DNA of 36,020 nucleotides from Pseudomonadota bacterium. GTDB lineage: Bacteria; Pseudomonadota; Alphaproteobacteria; Rhodospirillales; Magnetospirillaceae. The position numbers were made by a program, and so were the translations under genes. The DNA is taken from NCBI GenBank assembly GCA_021848545.1, contig JAJZUL010000032.1, positions 1 to 36,020 of the forward strand. The letters are read 5' to 3'. Each line of letters begins with the position of its first letter. Position 1 is the first letter of the stretch. The notes beneath the pieces are model-generated. The model did no database searches and was not told the DNA's origin. It saw only the letters and a program-made list of their open reading frames with translations. Below, one piece after another: positions 7,969-16,002 of the stretch.

Positions 7969-9369
7969 ATGTCAGATCAATACGGACCACCCTTAGTCGA
8001 AGCGGCCGGCCGCCGCTCGTGGTCCATCAGCCTTAAGGTGGGCACTGCAGTCGCCGCCGTTGGCGCGCTGGTGACCCTGGCCGGCCCGGCCAAGGCGGTG
8101 CCGAGTTTCGCCCGCCAGACCGGCTTGGCCTGCGAAGCCTGCCACACCATTTTCCCGCAGCTGACCCCCTTCGGTCGCCGGTTCAAGCTGAACGGTTACA
8201 CCCTGACCACCGAACACGGCGTTTCGGATGTGGACAGCAAGGGTAACAGCATTCTGTCGCTGGCCAAGTTCCCGCCGATTTCGGCGATGATCCAGGTGAC
8301 CGACACCTGGTGGCAGAACACCGACAAGAATGGCGGCCAGGGCGGCCAGGGCAGCGTCCTGTTCCCGCGCCAGTTCAGCCTGTTCTATGCCGGCCGCATC
8401 ACCAATCGCATCGGCGCCTACAGCCAGTTGACCTATGAGGGCAACGCCGACCATCTCAGCATCGACAATACCGACATCCGCTATTCCGACCATACCGCCC
8501 ATGACACCTGGGTGTGGGGCGTGTCGCTGAACAACAATCCCGGCGTCCAGGATCTCTGGGAAAACAATGCCGGCGCTTGGGCGTTCCCCTTCATCAAACC
8601 CGGCAGCAAGGGCGGCAAGTACTGGAATGCCGGTACGCAGCCGGAGATCATGAGCCTGGGCCAGACCACCGCCGGCCTGACCGCCTATGGCTTCTATGAC
8701 AATTCGCTGTATTTCGAAGCGGGTGTCTATCGCTCCGCCGTTCCGGGGCACATGACCTACACCCTGGCCAACTCCAACGCCAACAGCGGCACCATTTCCG
8801 GTTACGCGCCTTACTGGCGTTTGGCCTATGAAAAGGATTGGGGCCACAATTCCGCGGAAGTCGGCACCACCGGCATGTATACGCGCATGACCTCGGGGGG
8901 CACGACCAACCTCGTCAACAACGCCATCAGCACCTATACCGATATGGGCTTCGATGCCCAGTACGAGCACATCAAGAACGACAATACGCTCGAGCTGACC
9001 GGTAATTACTGGCACGAATGGCAGGATAATGCCGCTGACGGGGCCGCCGGTTACTGGTCCGTCAACCAAGCCCAAGACGTCTCCAACGCGCATAACAATG
9101 CCGACTTCTTCGAAGGCGTCGGTACCTATTACTGGCAGCGTAAGATCGGCGGTTCGCTCGGTTACGTCTATCAGACCGGGTCGAAGGATCAGCTGGCGTA
9201 CGGCACCAAGTCGCCGACCACCGACTTCGAGACCTTGGAAGTGGATTACCTGCCCTGGCTGAACACCAAGTTCAGCGTGCAGTACAACATCTACAACGAA
9301 GTCAATGGTTCCACGAGCGGTGCGTCCGACTACAACAGTCTGATGCTCGGCATGTGGACGGCCTTCTAA
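7969..9369 (+). CDS. Fused monoheme c-type cytochrome / outer-membrane porin (Cyc2-like)
   Basis: The 466-residue product has a signal peptide ending near AKA (41-43). A short cytochrome segment follows at once: PSFARQTGLACEACH (45-59), with one CxxCH heme site at 55-59, then FPQLTPFGRRFKLNGYTL. The remaining ~380 residues are Gly/Asn/Tyr/Thr-rich alternating strands, such as RQFSLFYAGRITNRIGAYSQ and YWRLAYEKDWG. The chain ends in Phe (MLGMWTAF), as outer-membrane barrels do. This order and the ARQTG-CxxCH-FGRxFK-GY pattern match Cyc2, the cytochrome-porin that takes electrons from Fe(II) outside the cell. The family also has members of unproven function, so iron oxidation here is inference. 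AGGAGGGAAGGAG precedes ATG 7969. The di-heme cytochrome gene follows after 13 bp. Confidence 0.82.
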   Translation: MSDQYGPPLVEAAGRRSWSISLKVGTAVAAVGALVTLAGPAKAVPSFARQTGLACEACHTIFPQLTPFGRRFKLNGYTLTTEHGVSDVDSKGNSILSLAKFPPISAMIQVTDTWWQNTDKNGGQGGQGSVLFPRQFSLFYAGRITNRIGAYSQLTYEGNADHLSIDNTDIRYSDHTAHDTWVWGVSLNNNPGVQDLWENNAGAWAFPFIKPGSKGGKYWNAGTQPEIMSLGQTTAGLTAYGFYDNSLYFEAGVYRSAVPGHMTYTLANSNANSGTISGYAPYWRLAYEKDWGHNSAEVGTTGMYTRMTSGGTTNLVNNAISTYTDMGFDAQYEHIKNDNTLELTGNYWHEWQDNAADGAAGYWSVNQAQDVSNAHNNADFFEGVGTYYWQRKIGGSLGYVYQTGSKDQLAYGTKSPTTDFETLEVDYLPWLNTKFSVQYNIYNEVNGSTSGASDYNSLMLGMWTAF

Positions 9370-9382
9370 GGGGAGAGCAGCT

Positions 9383-9994
9383 GTGAAGACGATCTTCGCT
9401 ACCACAGGCTTCGCGCTGGCTCTCGCCACCGCAGGCATCGTCACCGCGGGCAACAGCGTCGCCGCCGTTCCCGCCGCCGTCAGCAGCACCTGCAGCACCT
9501 GTCACGGTGCCGATGGGATCAGCTCGGTTTCGACCTTCCCGAACCTCGCCGGCCAGGAGAAGAGCTACCTCGAAACCCAGCTGAAGGCGTTCCGCGACCA
9601 TTCGCGGGCCGACGCCCGCGCCCAGGCCTATATGTGGGGCATCGCCGGACCCTTGAGCGACAGCTCGATCTCGGCTCTGGCCACCTACTTCTCGGAGCAG
9701 GCTCCGGCGGCGGGCCAGCCGGTCGCCGACGCGGCCCTGGTCGCCCAGGGCAAGGCGATCTTCGACAACGGCGTTGCCAGCCAGGGCATCCCGGCCTGTC
9801 AGTCCTGCCATGGCGCCCAGGCCCAGGGCATGGCCACCTTCCCGCGTCTGGCCGGTCAGCACCGCACCTATCTGGTGCAGCAGCTGATGGCCTTCCATGA
9901 CGGGTCGCGGCAGAACGCGATCATGAATGCGAACGTCAAGAATATGACGGAGGCGCAGGCCCAAGCGGTCGCCGCCTACATTCATACCCAGTAA
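9383..9994 (+). CDS. Periplasmic di-heme cytochrome c4-type protein (Cyc1-like)
   Basis: The 203-residue product has a signal peptide (cleavage near SVAA, about 28) and two class I cytochrome domains with heme sites CSTCH (37-41) and CQSCH (139-143). Likely distal Met ligands are Met84 (AYMWGIAGPLS) and Met181 (AIMNANVKNMT). The repeated FPNLAGQ / FPRLAGQ after each heme is typical of cytochrome c4. Start GTG 9383 has GGGGAG 8 bp before it. It lies 13 bp after the cytochrome-porin gene and is followed by a strong terminator, so the pair forms one operon. The expected role is carrying electrons from the outer-membrane cytochrome to a terminal oxidase or the bc1 complex; this is inferred from the cyc2-cyc1 pairing known in iron oxidisers. 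Confidence 0.9.
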   Translation: MKTIFATTGFALALATAGIVTAGNSVAAVPAAVSSTCSTCHGADGISSVSTFPNLAGQEKSYLETQLKAFRDHSRADARAQAYMWGIAGPLSDSSISALATYFSEQAPAAGQPVADAALVAQGKAIFDNGVASQGIPACQSCHGAQAQGMATFPRLAGQHRTYLVQQLMAFHDGSRQNAIMNANVKNMTEAQAQAVAAYIHTQ

Positions 9995-10012
9995 TAGCCT
10001 GCCTTCACCTGA

Positions 10013-10046
10013 GACGTCCGCCCGACAGGGCGGGCGTCTTTTTTTT
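10013..10046 (+). terminator. Rho-independent terminator of the cytochrome operon
   Basis: GACGTCCGCCC (10013-10023) pairs with GGGCGGGCGTC (10028-10038; one T-G wobble) around a GACA loop and is followed by eight Ts (10039-10046). Textbook structure. Confidence 0.95.
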
Positions 10047-10147
10047 CCGCCCCGGATCGGGGCCTATTCTCCGCTGGTTTCCGCTCCCTTCATCTGTTTC
10101 AATCGCCGACGACAGGGTGCGGTAAAAGCGATCGAGGAGGGGGGACC

Positions 10148-11002
10148 ATGAACAAGTTTTCGCTGGCGCTGGCGGTCTGCGCCGCCGCCCTGATGACCGG
10201 GTGCAGCACCGCCGTGGTTCCGGCCGGTCCGGCCCAGGCCGCGGCCCTGGCGCAAAACGCCCCGCTGCCGGCGGGCGCGGCCCGCGTCTACGTCCTGCCC
10301 ACCCATTCCTCCAGCCTGTACGGCCGTCTCAACGGCCGGGCCACCGTCGCCCTGTTCCAGTTGGGCTTTTCCCACGGCGTCACCGTGGGCAGCACCAACG
10401 CCCACACCTATGTCGTCTTCGACATCGGCGCCGGCAGCTACGACCTCCGGGCCGAGGCCGACCCCATTTCCAAGGTCACCAAAACCATGACCTTCGTCGC
10501 CGGCCAGACCTATTATCTGCGGCCGACCTTCTTCCGCTCGGGCGACAATCTCAAATGGGGCCAGCCGCTGAAGAACATGGCGCTGGAGCCGGTTCCCGCC
10601 GCCACGGCCCGCGCCGAGATCGCCAAGATGCGGATGTCGGCCATTCCGGCCGAGGGCAAAATCTTCCTGGCCCGCACCCTGGCGCCGCATCCGCAGGGCT
10701 ACGGCTATAACGGGACCATGCCCTATTCCTATATGCCGTCGCCGCCGGTCGCGCCCACGGCCGGCCCGGCGCCCGCGGCCCAGCCGACGCCCGCGGCGGC
10801 GGCCCCGGTTCCCGCCCCCGCTCCGCAACCGGCGCCGCAGGCCGTGGCGCCCCGGCCCGCCGCCCAGACGCCGGCTGCGGTGAAAACCGAATCCACGGTG
10901 CTTGAGGAAAAGCTCAGGGCGCTGAAGAGCATGGAGAAGCAGGGATTGATCACCCGGCAGGAGTTCGACGCCAAGCGAAAATCCCTGCTGGGCGCCTATT
11001 GA
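10148..11002 (+). CDS. DUF2846-like lipoprotein with C-terminal SHOCT-like helix pair
   Basis: The 284-residue product starts with a good lipoprotein signal (LMTGC, Cys19). The core (about 45-150) has the DUF2846 pattern: ARVYVLP, YVVFDIGAGSYDLRAEAD and FVAGQTYYLRPTFF. A Pro/Ala linker follows (about 198-245). The C-terminal segment LEEKLRALKSMEKQGLITRQ to KRKSLLGAY looks like a SHOCT domain. It probably sits on the inner face of the outer membrane or the outer face of the inner membrane; the function is unknown. GAGGAGGGGGGACC precedes ATG 10148. rluC begins 22 bp after its stop, so the two may be co-transcribed. Confidence 0.8.
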   Translation: MNKFSLALAVCAAALMTGCSTAVVPAGPAQAAALAQNAPLPAGAARVYVLPTHSSSLYGRLNGRATVALFQLGFSHGVTVGSTNAHTYVVFDIGAGSYDLRAEADPISKVTKTMTFVAGQTYYLRPTFFRSGDNLKWGQPLKNMALEPVPAATARAEIAKMRMSAIPAEGKIFLARTLAPHPQGYGYNGTMPYSYMPSPPVAPTAGPAPAAQPTPAAAAPVPAPAPQPAPQAVAPRPAAQTPAAVKTESTVLEEKLRALKSMEKQGLITRQEFDAKRKSLLGAY

Positions 11003-11024
11003 TCCGAACGGGCGGCGCGGCGTC

Positions 11025-12017
11025 ATGCCCGTTCAAATGTTGACCGTGACCGCGGACGAGGCCGATCTGCGCCTCGACCGCTGGTTCAAGCGCCGGTTCC
11101 CCACCCTCGGTCACGGCCAGTTGGAAAAATGGCTGCGCACCGGACAGGTGCGGGTGGACGGCAAGCGCGCCAAGGCCGGGCAGCGCCTGGAAACCGCCCA
11201 GGAAATCCGGGTTCCGCCCTTCACCGAAGACGCGGCCGACGCGCCGCGTCCGCCACCGGCCCGCCCCGTGGACCCGGCCCTGGCGGCGTCGTTGCGCGAC
11301 CGGGTGCTGTACCGCGACGCCGACGTCATCGTGCTCGACAAGCCGGCGGGACTGGCGGTTCAGGGCGGTACCGGCATGGCCGACCATCATCTCGACGCCA
11401 TGCTCGACGCCTTGCGCTTCGATGCCGACGAACGGCCGCGTCTGGTTCATCGCCTGGACAAGGATACGTCGGGCGTTCTGCTGCTGGGCCGCAATGCCAC
11501 GGCCACCGCCCGGCTGGCCGCCGCCTTTCGCAGCCGCACCGCCCGCAAATGCTATTGGGCGCTGGTGGCCCGCGTGCCGAAACCGCTGACGGGACGTATC
11601 GACGCGCCCCTGGCCAAGATGGCCGGACGGATGGGCGACAAGGTCGCGGTGGACGAGGAGGAGGGGAAGCGCGCCGTCACCTGGTACCGGGTGGTCGATC
11701 ACGCCGGACGCCGCGCCGCCTGGCTGGAGATGGAGCCGCGCACCGGCCGCACCCACCAATTGCGCGCCCATTGCGCCCTGCTGGGCACGCCGATTCTGGG
11801 CGACGGCAAATATGGCGGCAAGGACGCCCTCATCGAAGGCCTGGGCATCAGCCGCAAGCTGCACCTGCATGCCCGCGCCATCCGCATGCCCCACCCCAAA
11901 GGCGGGATCATCGAGGTGCAGGCGCCGCTGCCCGAGCATCTGGCGGCCAGCTTCGCCGCCTTCGGCTTCGACGAACGGACGGCCGGCCCGCCCTTTACCG
12001 CTTTCGACGAGGAATAA
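11025..12017 (+). CDS. rluC: 23S rRNA pseudouridine synthase, RluC/RluD family
   Basis: The 330-residue product has an N-terminal S4 RNA-binding domain (about 13-65: LRLDRWFKRRFP, LEKWLRTGQVRVDG). The pseudouridine synthase domain follows, with the catalytic aspartate in HRLDKDTSG (Asp145) and the downstream motif GRTHQLRAH. Gene order rluC, HAD phosphatase, ATP12 is familiar from alphaproteobacteria, here interrupted by an opposite-strand gene. RluC rather than RluD is a judgement from length and context. It may be translated together with the preceding lipoprotein gene. Confidence 0.9.
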   Translation: MPVQMLTVTADEADLRLDRWFKRRFPTLGHGQLEKWLRTGQVRVDGKRAKAGQRLETAQEIRVPPFTEDAADAPRPPPARPVDPALAASLRDRVLYRDADVIVLDKPAGLAVQGGTGMADHHLDAMLDALRFDADERPRLVHRLDKDTSGVLLLGRNATATARLAAAFRSRTARKCYWALVARVPKPLTGRIDAPLAKMAGRMGDKVAVDEEEGKRAVTWYRVVDHAGRRAAWLEMEPRTGRTHQLRAHCALLGTPILGDGKYGGKDALIEGLGISRKLHLHARAIRMPHPKGGIIEVQAPLPEHLAASFAAFGFDERTAGPPFTAFDEE

Positions 12018-12054
12018 TACGCGTTCCAGGCGGTTTTGACGTCTGGAACGCGTA
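12018..12054. repeat. Inverted repeat directly after the rluC stop
   Basis: TACGCGTTCCAG (12018-12029) pairs exactly with 12043-12054 across a 13-nt loop that contains TTTT. It starts at the base after the TAA of rluC. It is probably the 3' end structure of the rluC transcript, although no T tract follows. Confidence 0.5.
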
Positions 12055-12115
12055 TCCAGCGGCCATCATTGAGGCTGCGGGCAAGCGCCCGGCCATCCGC
12101 GCCGCTCCGCCGTCG

Positions 12116-12222
12116 CCATCCAACGTCGTCATGCGCGGGCTCGTCCCGCGTATCCACGCCGCTCCACCGGCACCGTGCCGGACGGAAAGACGTGGATGGC
12201 CGGGACAAGCCCGGCCATGACG
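12116..12222 (+). repeat. 107-bp intergenic repeat (family B), copy 2
   Basis: Same orientation as and nearly identical to 7595-7701 (two differences over 107 bases), with a similar CATCCGCGCCGC lead-in. It lies between the convergent ends of rluC and the secreted protein gene. Nothing else is seen in 12055-12260. Confidence 0.85.
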
Positions 12223-12260
12223 GCGGAATCAACAGATTCCGAAACCCGAGGTCGGAACCC

Positions 12261-12971
12261 CTACTTCTTGCGCGAAACCGGCTCGGCCTTGAAGCTGATG
12301 CGGTTCTTCTGAACGTGGAAGATTATCGCCACCGGCTCGGTCTTGTCGCAGGCCTCGACGCTCCAGATTTCACGCCACGCGCCCGAAATGACATGGCCCT
12401 GCTTGTCGAGCTTGGCCGGGATCAGAACCTTCTGCAACCGGGTGTCGGCGATGATCGCCGTCGACGGGTTGCGGCAGGCGGCGGCCTTCATACCCAACGT
12501 CAGCGCGGCCGCTTCGACCTTGCCCTGGGTCTGCATGACAACGGGAGCGCCGGTTTCGCCCGGCAGCAGCAGGCCGATCTTGGGCGGCTTGTCCGGGCGG
12601 GCGGTGGCCAGCACGTTGAAGGTCACATTGTGGCCGCAACGATCGACCTGGAACAAATCCTTCCACGCCCCCGCCACGGGATGGGCGACCCCCGCCTTGA
12701 ATTCCGGCATCGCCAGAATCACGAAGCCCGACCGGTTCAGGATCTTGGCCTTGCATTTCGGGTCGATCTGGTGCGCGCCACCGTGGATATAGGTCCGCAC
12801 CACCTTCATATAGGGGTCGCTCTTCACATAGCCGATCAGGCGCTTGATGGCGTGCTCGGCCGCCGCCTTGGTCAGGGCGGCGTGATTTTCGGCGGCGCGG
12901 GCCGCCGGCCCGCCGACGACGGCGGCGGCGATGGCGAAAAGGGCGAAAACGGAAAGAACGACGGACCGCAT
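12261..12971 (-). CDS. Secreted protein of unknown function with an internal duplication
   Basis: I do not recognise the family. The 236-residue product has a clear signal peptide (cleavage near ARA, about 26). The rest seems to contain two related halves: AGAWKDLFQVDRCGHNVTFNVL and SGAWREIWSVEACDKTEPVAII share a GAW(K/R)-(L/I)(F/W)-V-x-C-hydrophobic strand pattern. Each is preceded by a cysteine (KCKAKI, AACRNP) about 40-50 residues earlier, which fits one disulphide per half. GGGAGG precedes ATG 12971. The gene is transcribed against rluC and divergently from the HAD gene. Confidence 0.75.
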   Translation of the reverse strand: MRSVVLSVFALFAIAAAVVGGPAARAAENHAALTKAAAEHAIKRLIGYVKSDPYMKVVRTYIHGGAHQIDPKCKAKILNRSGFVILAMPEFKAGVAHPVAGAWKDLFQVDRCGHNVTFNVLATARPDKPPKIGLLLPGETGAPVVMQTQGKVEAAALTLGMKAAACRNPSTAIIADTRLQKVLIPAKLDKQGHVISGAWREIWSVEACDKTEPVAIIFHVQKNRISFKAEPVSRKK

Positions 12972-13120
12972 GGACGGACCTCCCAGACACGGATGGGCCG
13001 CACCATAACCGAAAGCGGAACCCGCGTCAGCGTCCGTCGCGCCGCTGTTGGTTCGCGGCCCGTCATCGGCTACCCTTCAAACCGTACGGTCATTGAAACG
13101 GCCGCCGATCGGAAACCCTC

Positions 13121-13831
13121 GTGACCGCCCAGCACGCTCCCGCGCCCCACCTTCCCCTCCGTTTGGCCGTTTTCGACGTCGACGGAACCCTGGTGGATTC
13201 GGAACACGACATCGTCACGGCGATGACCGGTGCCTGGGCCAAATTCGGGCTGGGCGCGCCCTCCCCCGCTTCGGTGCGGGGCATCATCGGCCTGTCCCTG
13301 GTGGAGGCCTGCGCCGTTCTTCTGCCCTGGGCCTCCCACACCACCCACCGCGCCGTGGCCGAAGCCTATAAGGAAAGCTTCAAGGCGATGCGGCTGTTGC
13401 CCGGCGCCCACGAGCCGCTGTTTCCCGGTGTGGTCGCCGCCCTGGAACGGGTGGAGGCGGAGGGATGGCTGCTGGGCATCGCCACCGGCAAATCGCGCCG
13501 CGGCCTCGATTCGGTGTTGGCCGCGCACGGGCTGGCGGGGCGTTTCGTCACCCTTCAGACCGCCGACGACAATCCCAGCAAGCCCCACCCCGAAATGCTG
13601 CTGCGCGCCGCGGGAGAAGCGGGCGTTCCGCCGGGACGGGTGGTGATGATCGGCGATACCGCTTACGACATGGCGATGGCCGGCGCCGCCGGCGCGACCG
13701 GAATCGGGGTTTCGTGGGGCTATCAGGGCACGGACGCCCTGACGCTGGCCGGCGCCCATACGGTGATCGAGACCTTCGAGGCTCTGCCCGGAACCCTGGC
13801 GGCATTGGCGAGGGATTGGTCGTGCGATTGA
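13121..13831 (+). CDS. HAD-superfamily (subfamily IA) phosphatase, phosphoglycolate phosphatase-like
   Basis: The 236-residue product carries the HAD motifs: DVDGTLVDS (nucleophile Asp19, Asp21), the motif II threonine in GIATGKSRRG, the motif III lysine in NPSKPHPEML, and motif IV GDTAYDMAMA. The helical cap between motifs I and II marks subfamily IA. The substrate cannot be fixed from sequence; Gph-type is likely. The start is GTG 13121 with no strong Shine-Dalgarno. Its 3' end overlaps the ATP12 start by 10 bp, so the two are translationally coupled. Confidence 0.88.
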   Translation: MTAQHAPAPHLPLRLAVFDVDGTLVDSEHDIVTAMTGAWAKFGLGAPSPASVRGIIGLSLVEACAVLLPWASHTTHRAVAEAYKESFKAMRLLPGAHEPLFPGVVAALERVEAEGWLLGIATGKSRRGLDSVLAAHGLAGRFVTLQTADDNPSKPHPEMLLRAAGEAGVPPGRVVMIGDTAYDMAMAGAAGATGIGVSWGYQGTDALTLAGAHTVIETFEALPGTLAALARDWSCD

Positions 13832-14523
13832 ACCGGCGGGCCTACCAAGCCGTCACCCTCGCCGCCGCCGAAGGCGGCGTTTCGGTCCGCCTGGACGACA
13901 AGGATCTGACCACGCCGGGGGGGCGCGCCCTGATCCTGCCCAATCGCGCCCTGGCCGAGGCGATCGCCGCGGAATGGGCGGCCCAGGAAGCGACCATCCG
14001 CCCCGAAACCATGCCCCTGACCCAATTGGCGGCCACCGCGCTCGACCGCATCGCGCCCGAGCGGGCCGGCATCGCGAAAGCGGTTCTGGCCTATGGCGGC
14101 ACCGATCTGCTGTGTTACCGCGCCGACGCCCCCGCCGATCTGGCCCAGCGCCAAAGCGCGGCCTGGCAACCCTTGCTGGATTGGGCGGAGACCCGTCTGG
14201 GGGCGCGGCTGATTCCCACGCCCGGCATTCTCGCCATCGCCCAGCCGCCCGCGTCCCTGGCGGCGCTGGCCGCCCATCTCGACCGGCTCGACATCTGGCG
14301 GCTGAGCGCAGTGCAGGCCGCGACCGCCGCGTCGGGCTCGCTGATCCTGGCTTTGGCCCTGGCGGAGGGACGGATCGACGGCGCCGGCCTGTTCACCCTG
14401 TGCCAGCTGGACGAAACCTATCAGGCCGAACGCTGGGGCGAGACCGAGGAGGCCAAACCGCGCCGCGACGCCCTGGCCGCCGATCTCGCCGCCGCCGCCC
14501 GCTTTCTGGACCTGCTCCGGTAG
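13822..14523 (+). CDS. ATP12-family F1-ATPase assembly chaperone
   Basis: The 233-residue product matches ATP12, which in mitochondria binds free F1 alpha subunits before assembly. Features are the N-terminal RLDDKDLTTPGGRALILPNRALAE block, AEWAAQEATIRPETMPLTQLA, then AYGGTDLLCYRADAP. The C-terminal half is helical and ends with CQLDETYQAERWGETEEA, a family hallmark. The start is GTG 13822, with GAGGG 7 bp before it, inside the end of the HAD gene. The family is largely restricted to alphaproteobacteria and mitochondria, which supports the taxonomic call. Confidence 0.92.
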   Translation: MRLNRRAYQAVTLAAAEGGVSVRLDDKDLTTPGGRALILPNRALAEAIAAEWAAQEATIRPETMPLTQLAATALDRIAPERAGIAKAVLAYGGTDLLCYRADAPADLAQRQSAAWQPLLDWAETRLGARLIPTPGILAIAQPPASLAALAAHLDRLDIWRLSAVQAATAASGSLILALALAEGRIDGAGLFTLCQLDETYQAERWGETEEAKPRRDALAADLAAAARFLDLLR

Positions 14524-14529
14524 CCGGCC

Positions 14530-15225
14530 TCACGACATATTATAAACCAGCGGGTCGGCGAGCCCGGCCTCGGCGAAGCCCTTCAGGCGCAAACGGCAGG
14601 AATCGCAGCGGCCGCAGGGCCGGCCCTGTTCGTCGGGGTCGTAACAGCTCGACGTCAGGCCGTAATCGACCCCCAGGCTTACCCCCGTTCGGATGATCTC
14701 GCCCTTGGTCAGGCGCAGCAGCGGCGCATGGATGGTCAGATGGCGGCCTTCGATGCCGGCGCGGGTGGCGAGGTTGGCCATGCGCTCGAACGCCTCGATA
14801 TAGGCCGGGCGGCAATCGGGATAGCCGGAATAATCCACCGCGTTGACGCCGATGAAGATGTCGGCCGAATCCAGCACTTCGGCGAAGGCCAGCGCGAAAG
14901 ACAGCATGATGGTGTTGCGGGCGGGCACATAGGTGACCGGAATGCCGGTGGCGATGGCGGCGTCGTCCCGGTCCTTGGGCACCGCCACGTCGCCGGTCAG
15001 GGCCGACCCGCCGAAGGCGCGCAGGTCGATATCGACGATCTCGTGGCGCTCCGCCCCCAGGGCCGTCGCCACCCGGCCGGCGGCCTCGACCTCCACCGCG
15101 TGGCGCTGGCCGTAGCGGAAAGACAGGGCGTTGACGCGAAACCCCCGATCCCGGGCGATGGCCAGCGTGGTCGCCGAATCGAGTCCGCCCGACAGCAGGA
15201 TGACGGCTTTGGGAGCGCTGCCCAT
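14530..15225 (-). CDS. queC: 7-cyano-7-deazaguanine synthase (QueC)
   Basis: Converts 7-carboxy-7-deazaguanine to preQ0 with ATP and ammonia in queuosine synthesis. The 231-residue product has the PP-loop SGGLDS (12-17), the central [17 protein letters not shown] block and the zinc-binding C-terminal cluster [17 protein letters not shown]. It lies 6 bp downstream of panD on the same strand and converges on the ATP12 gene, whose stop is only 6 bp away with no visible terminator between. queD, queE and queF are not in the window. Confidence 0.96.
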   Translation of the reverse strand: MGSAPKAVILLSGGLDSATTLAIARDRGFRVNALSFRYGQRHAVEVEAAGRVATALGAERHEIVDIDLRAFGGSALTGDVAVPKDRDDAAIATGIPVTYVPARNTIMLSFALAFAEVLDSADIFIGVNAVDYSGYPDCRPAYIEAFERMANLATRAGIEGRHLTIHAPLLRLTKGEIIRTGVSLGVDYGLTSSCYDPDEQGRPCGRCDSCRLRLKGFAEAGLADPLVYNMS

Positions 15226-15231
15226 GGCGGC

Positions 15232-15774
15232 CTACAGCGAAAAATGGGTCTGGACGAACGCGTCGATGTCGGCCTCGCTCCAGTGCTTGGCCTTGAGATC
15301 GGCGCGCACCGCGGCGATATCCACGTTGGGCCAGGTATGGCAGCTTTCCAGGGTCTGGCTGTCGGCATCGACGATGCGGAAATCATGGGCGCGGGCGTCG
15401 CTGCGAAAGACCTCGTAGGTCAGCATCTGATCGATCTGATTGCCGGGCAGAAAGGTCAGGATGCGCGGTTTCAGACCGTAAAGCGCCTCGGGTCCGGCGA
15501 CATATTCGGTGGCGGCGATGATCAATTCGTCGCCGGTCTGGCAGGTGCGGGCGGCGGCGCCGTTGAGCACGCAGCAGCGCGATCCCGCCGGCCCGTGAAT
15601 GACATAGGTGGACAGACGCGCCCCGGAATTCTTGTTCCAGATATCGACGAATTCCATGGGATAGATGCCGGCCATCGCGCATTGCTCGGGGTCGAGCGTA
15701 ATGGAGCCGTGGTAATTGAGATCGGCGCTGGTGACGCGAATCCCATGCAGCTTGGCGCGGATGACCTTCAACAT
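15232..15774 (-). CDS. panD: Aspartate 1-decarboxylase (PanD) with C-terminal extension
   Basis: Pyruvoyl enzyme that makes beta-alanine for pantothenate. The N-terminal 115 residues match Pan[18 protein letters not shown], with self-cleavage expected between Gly23 and Ser24, then [31 protein letters not shown] and [12 protein letters not shown]. The normal fold should end near [14 protein letters not shown] (about 101-114). The product continues to 180 residues with an unmatched tail that includes [20 protein letters not shown] and the helical [16 protein letters not shown]. PanD is usually 115-140 residues. The reading frame is continuous, and queC begins 6 bp after the stop. The start ATG 15774 has only a weak Shine-Dalgarno. 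Confidence 0.92.
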   Translation of the reverse strand: MLKVIRAKLHGIRVTSADLNYHGSITLDPEQCAMAGIYPMEFVDIWNKNSGARLSTYVIHGPAGSRCCVLNGAAARTCQTGDELIIAATEYVAGPEALYGLKPRILTFLPGNQIDQMLTYEVFRSDARAHDFRIVDADSQTLESCHTWPNVDIAAVRADLKAKHWSEADIDAFVQTHFSL

Positions 15775-15858
15775 GAACGACGCTTTCGACGATGACAGGA
15801 GCGCTGTGCCGGTAACGCTCTAAACCCGCCGCCGCCGCGCCGCAATGTTTTTACGCTT

Positions 15859-16002
15859 AGAGCCCGACCCGAAAATCGGCAGGGTGAGCCGAAAATGGCG
15901 GTTTTCGAGACCCGCAGCGGAGCGTACTTCATGTACGTGAGCAGCGGATGCGCAGAAAATCGCCATTTGCAGGCCGCCCTGGCGATTTTCGGGTCGGGCT
16001 CT
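15859..16002 (+). repeat. 144-bp nested palindromic repeat (family C), copy 1
   Basis: The outer arms are a perfect 20-bp inverted repeat (15859-15878 with 15983-16002; AGAGCCCGACCC at the left tip). Inside, AAATGGCG pairs with CGCCATTT, and CGTAC-N5-GTACG lies at the centre. The right tip overlaps the TAA stop (16004-16002) of the minus-strand gene. Copy 2 is at 17007-17150 in the same orientation. It could fold into one long hairpin and act as a terminator. Confidence 0.88.

Noticed and set aside
7596-8036. Open frames through the 107-bp repeats (DGRDKPGHDG-type peptides)
   Set aside because: These are well-known translation artefacts of palindromic intergenic repeats in alphaproteobacteria. 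They overlap the real cytochrome-porin start and its strong ribosome-binding site.
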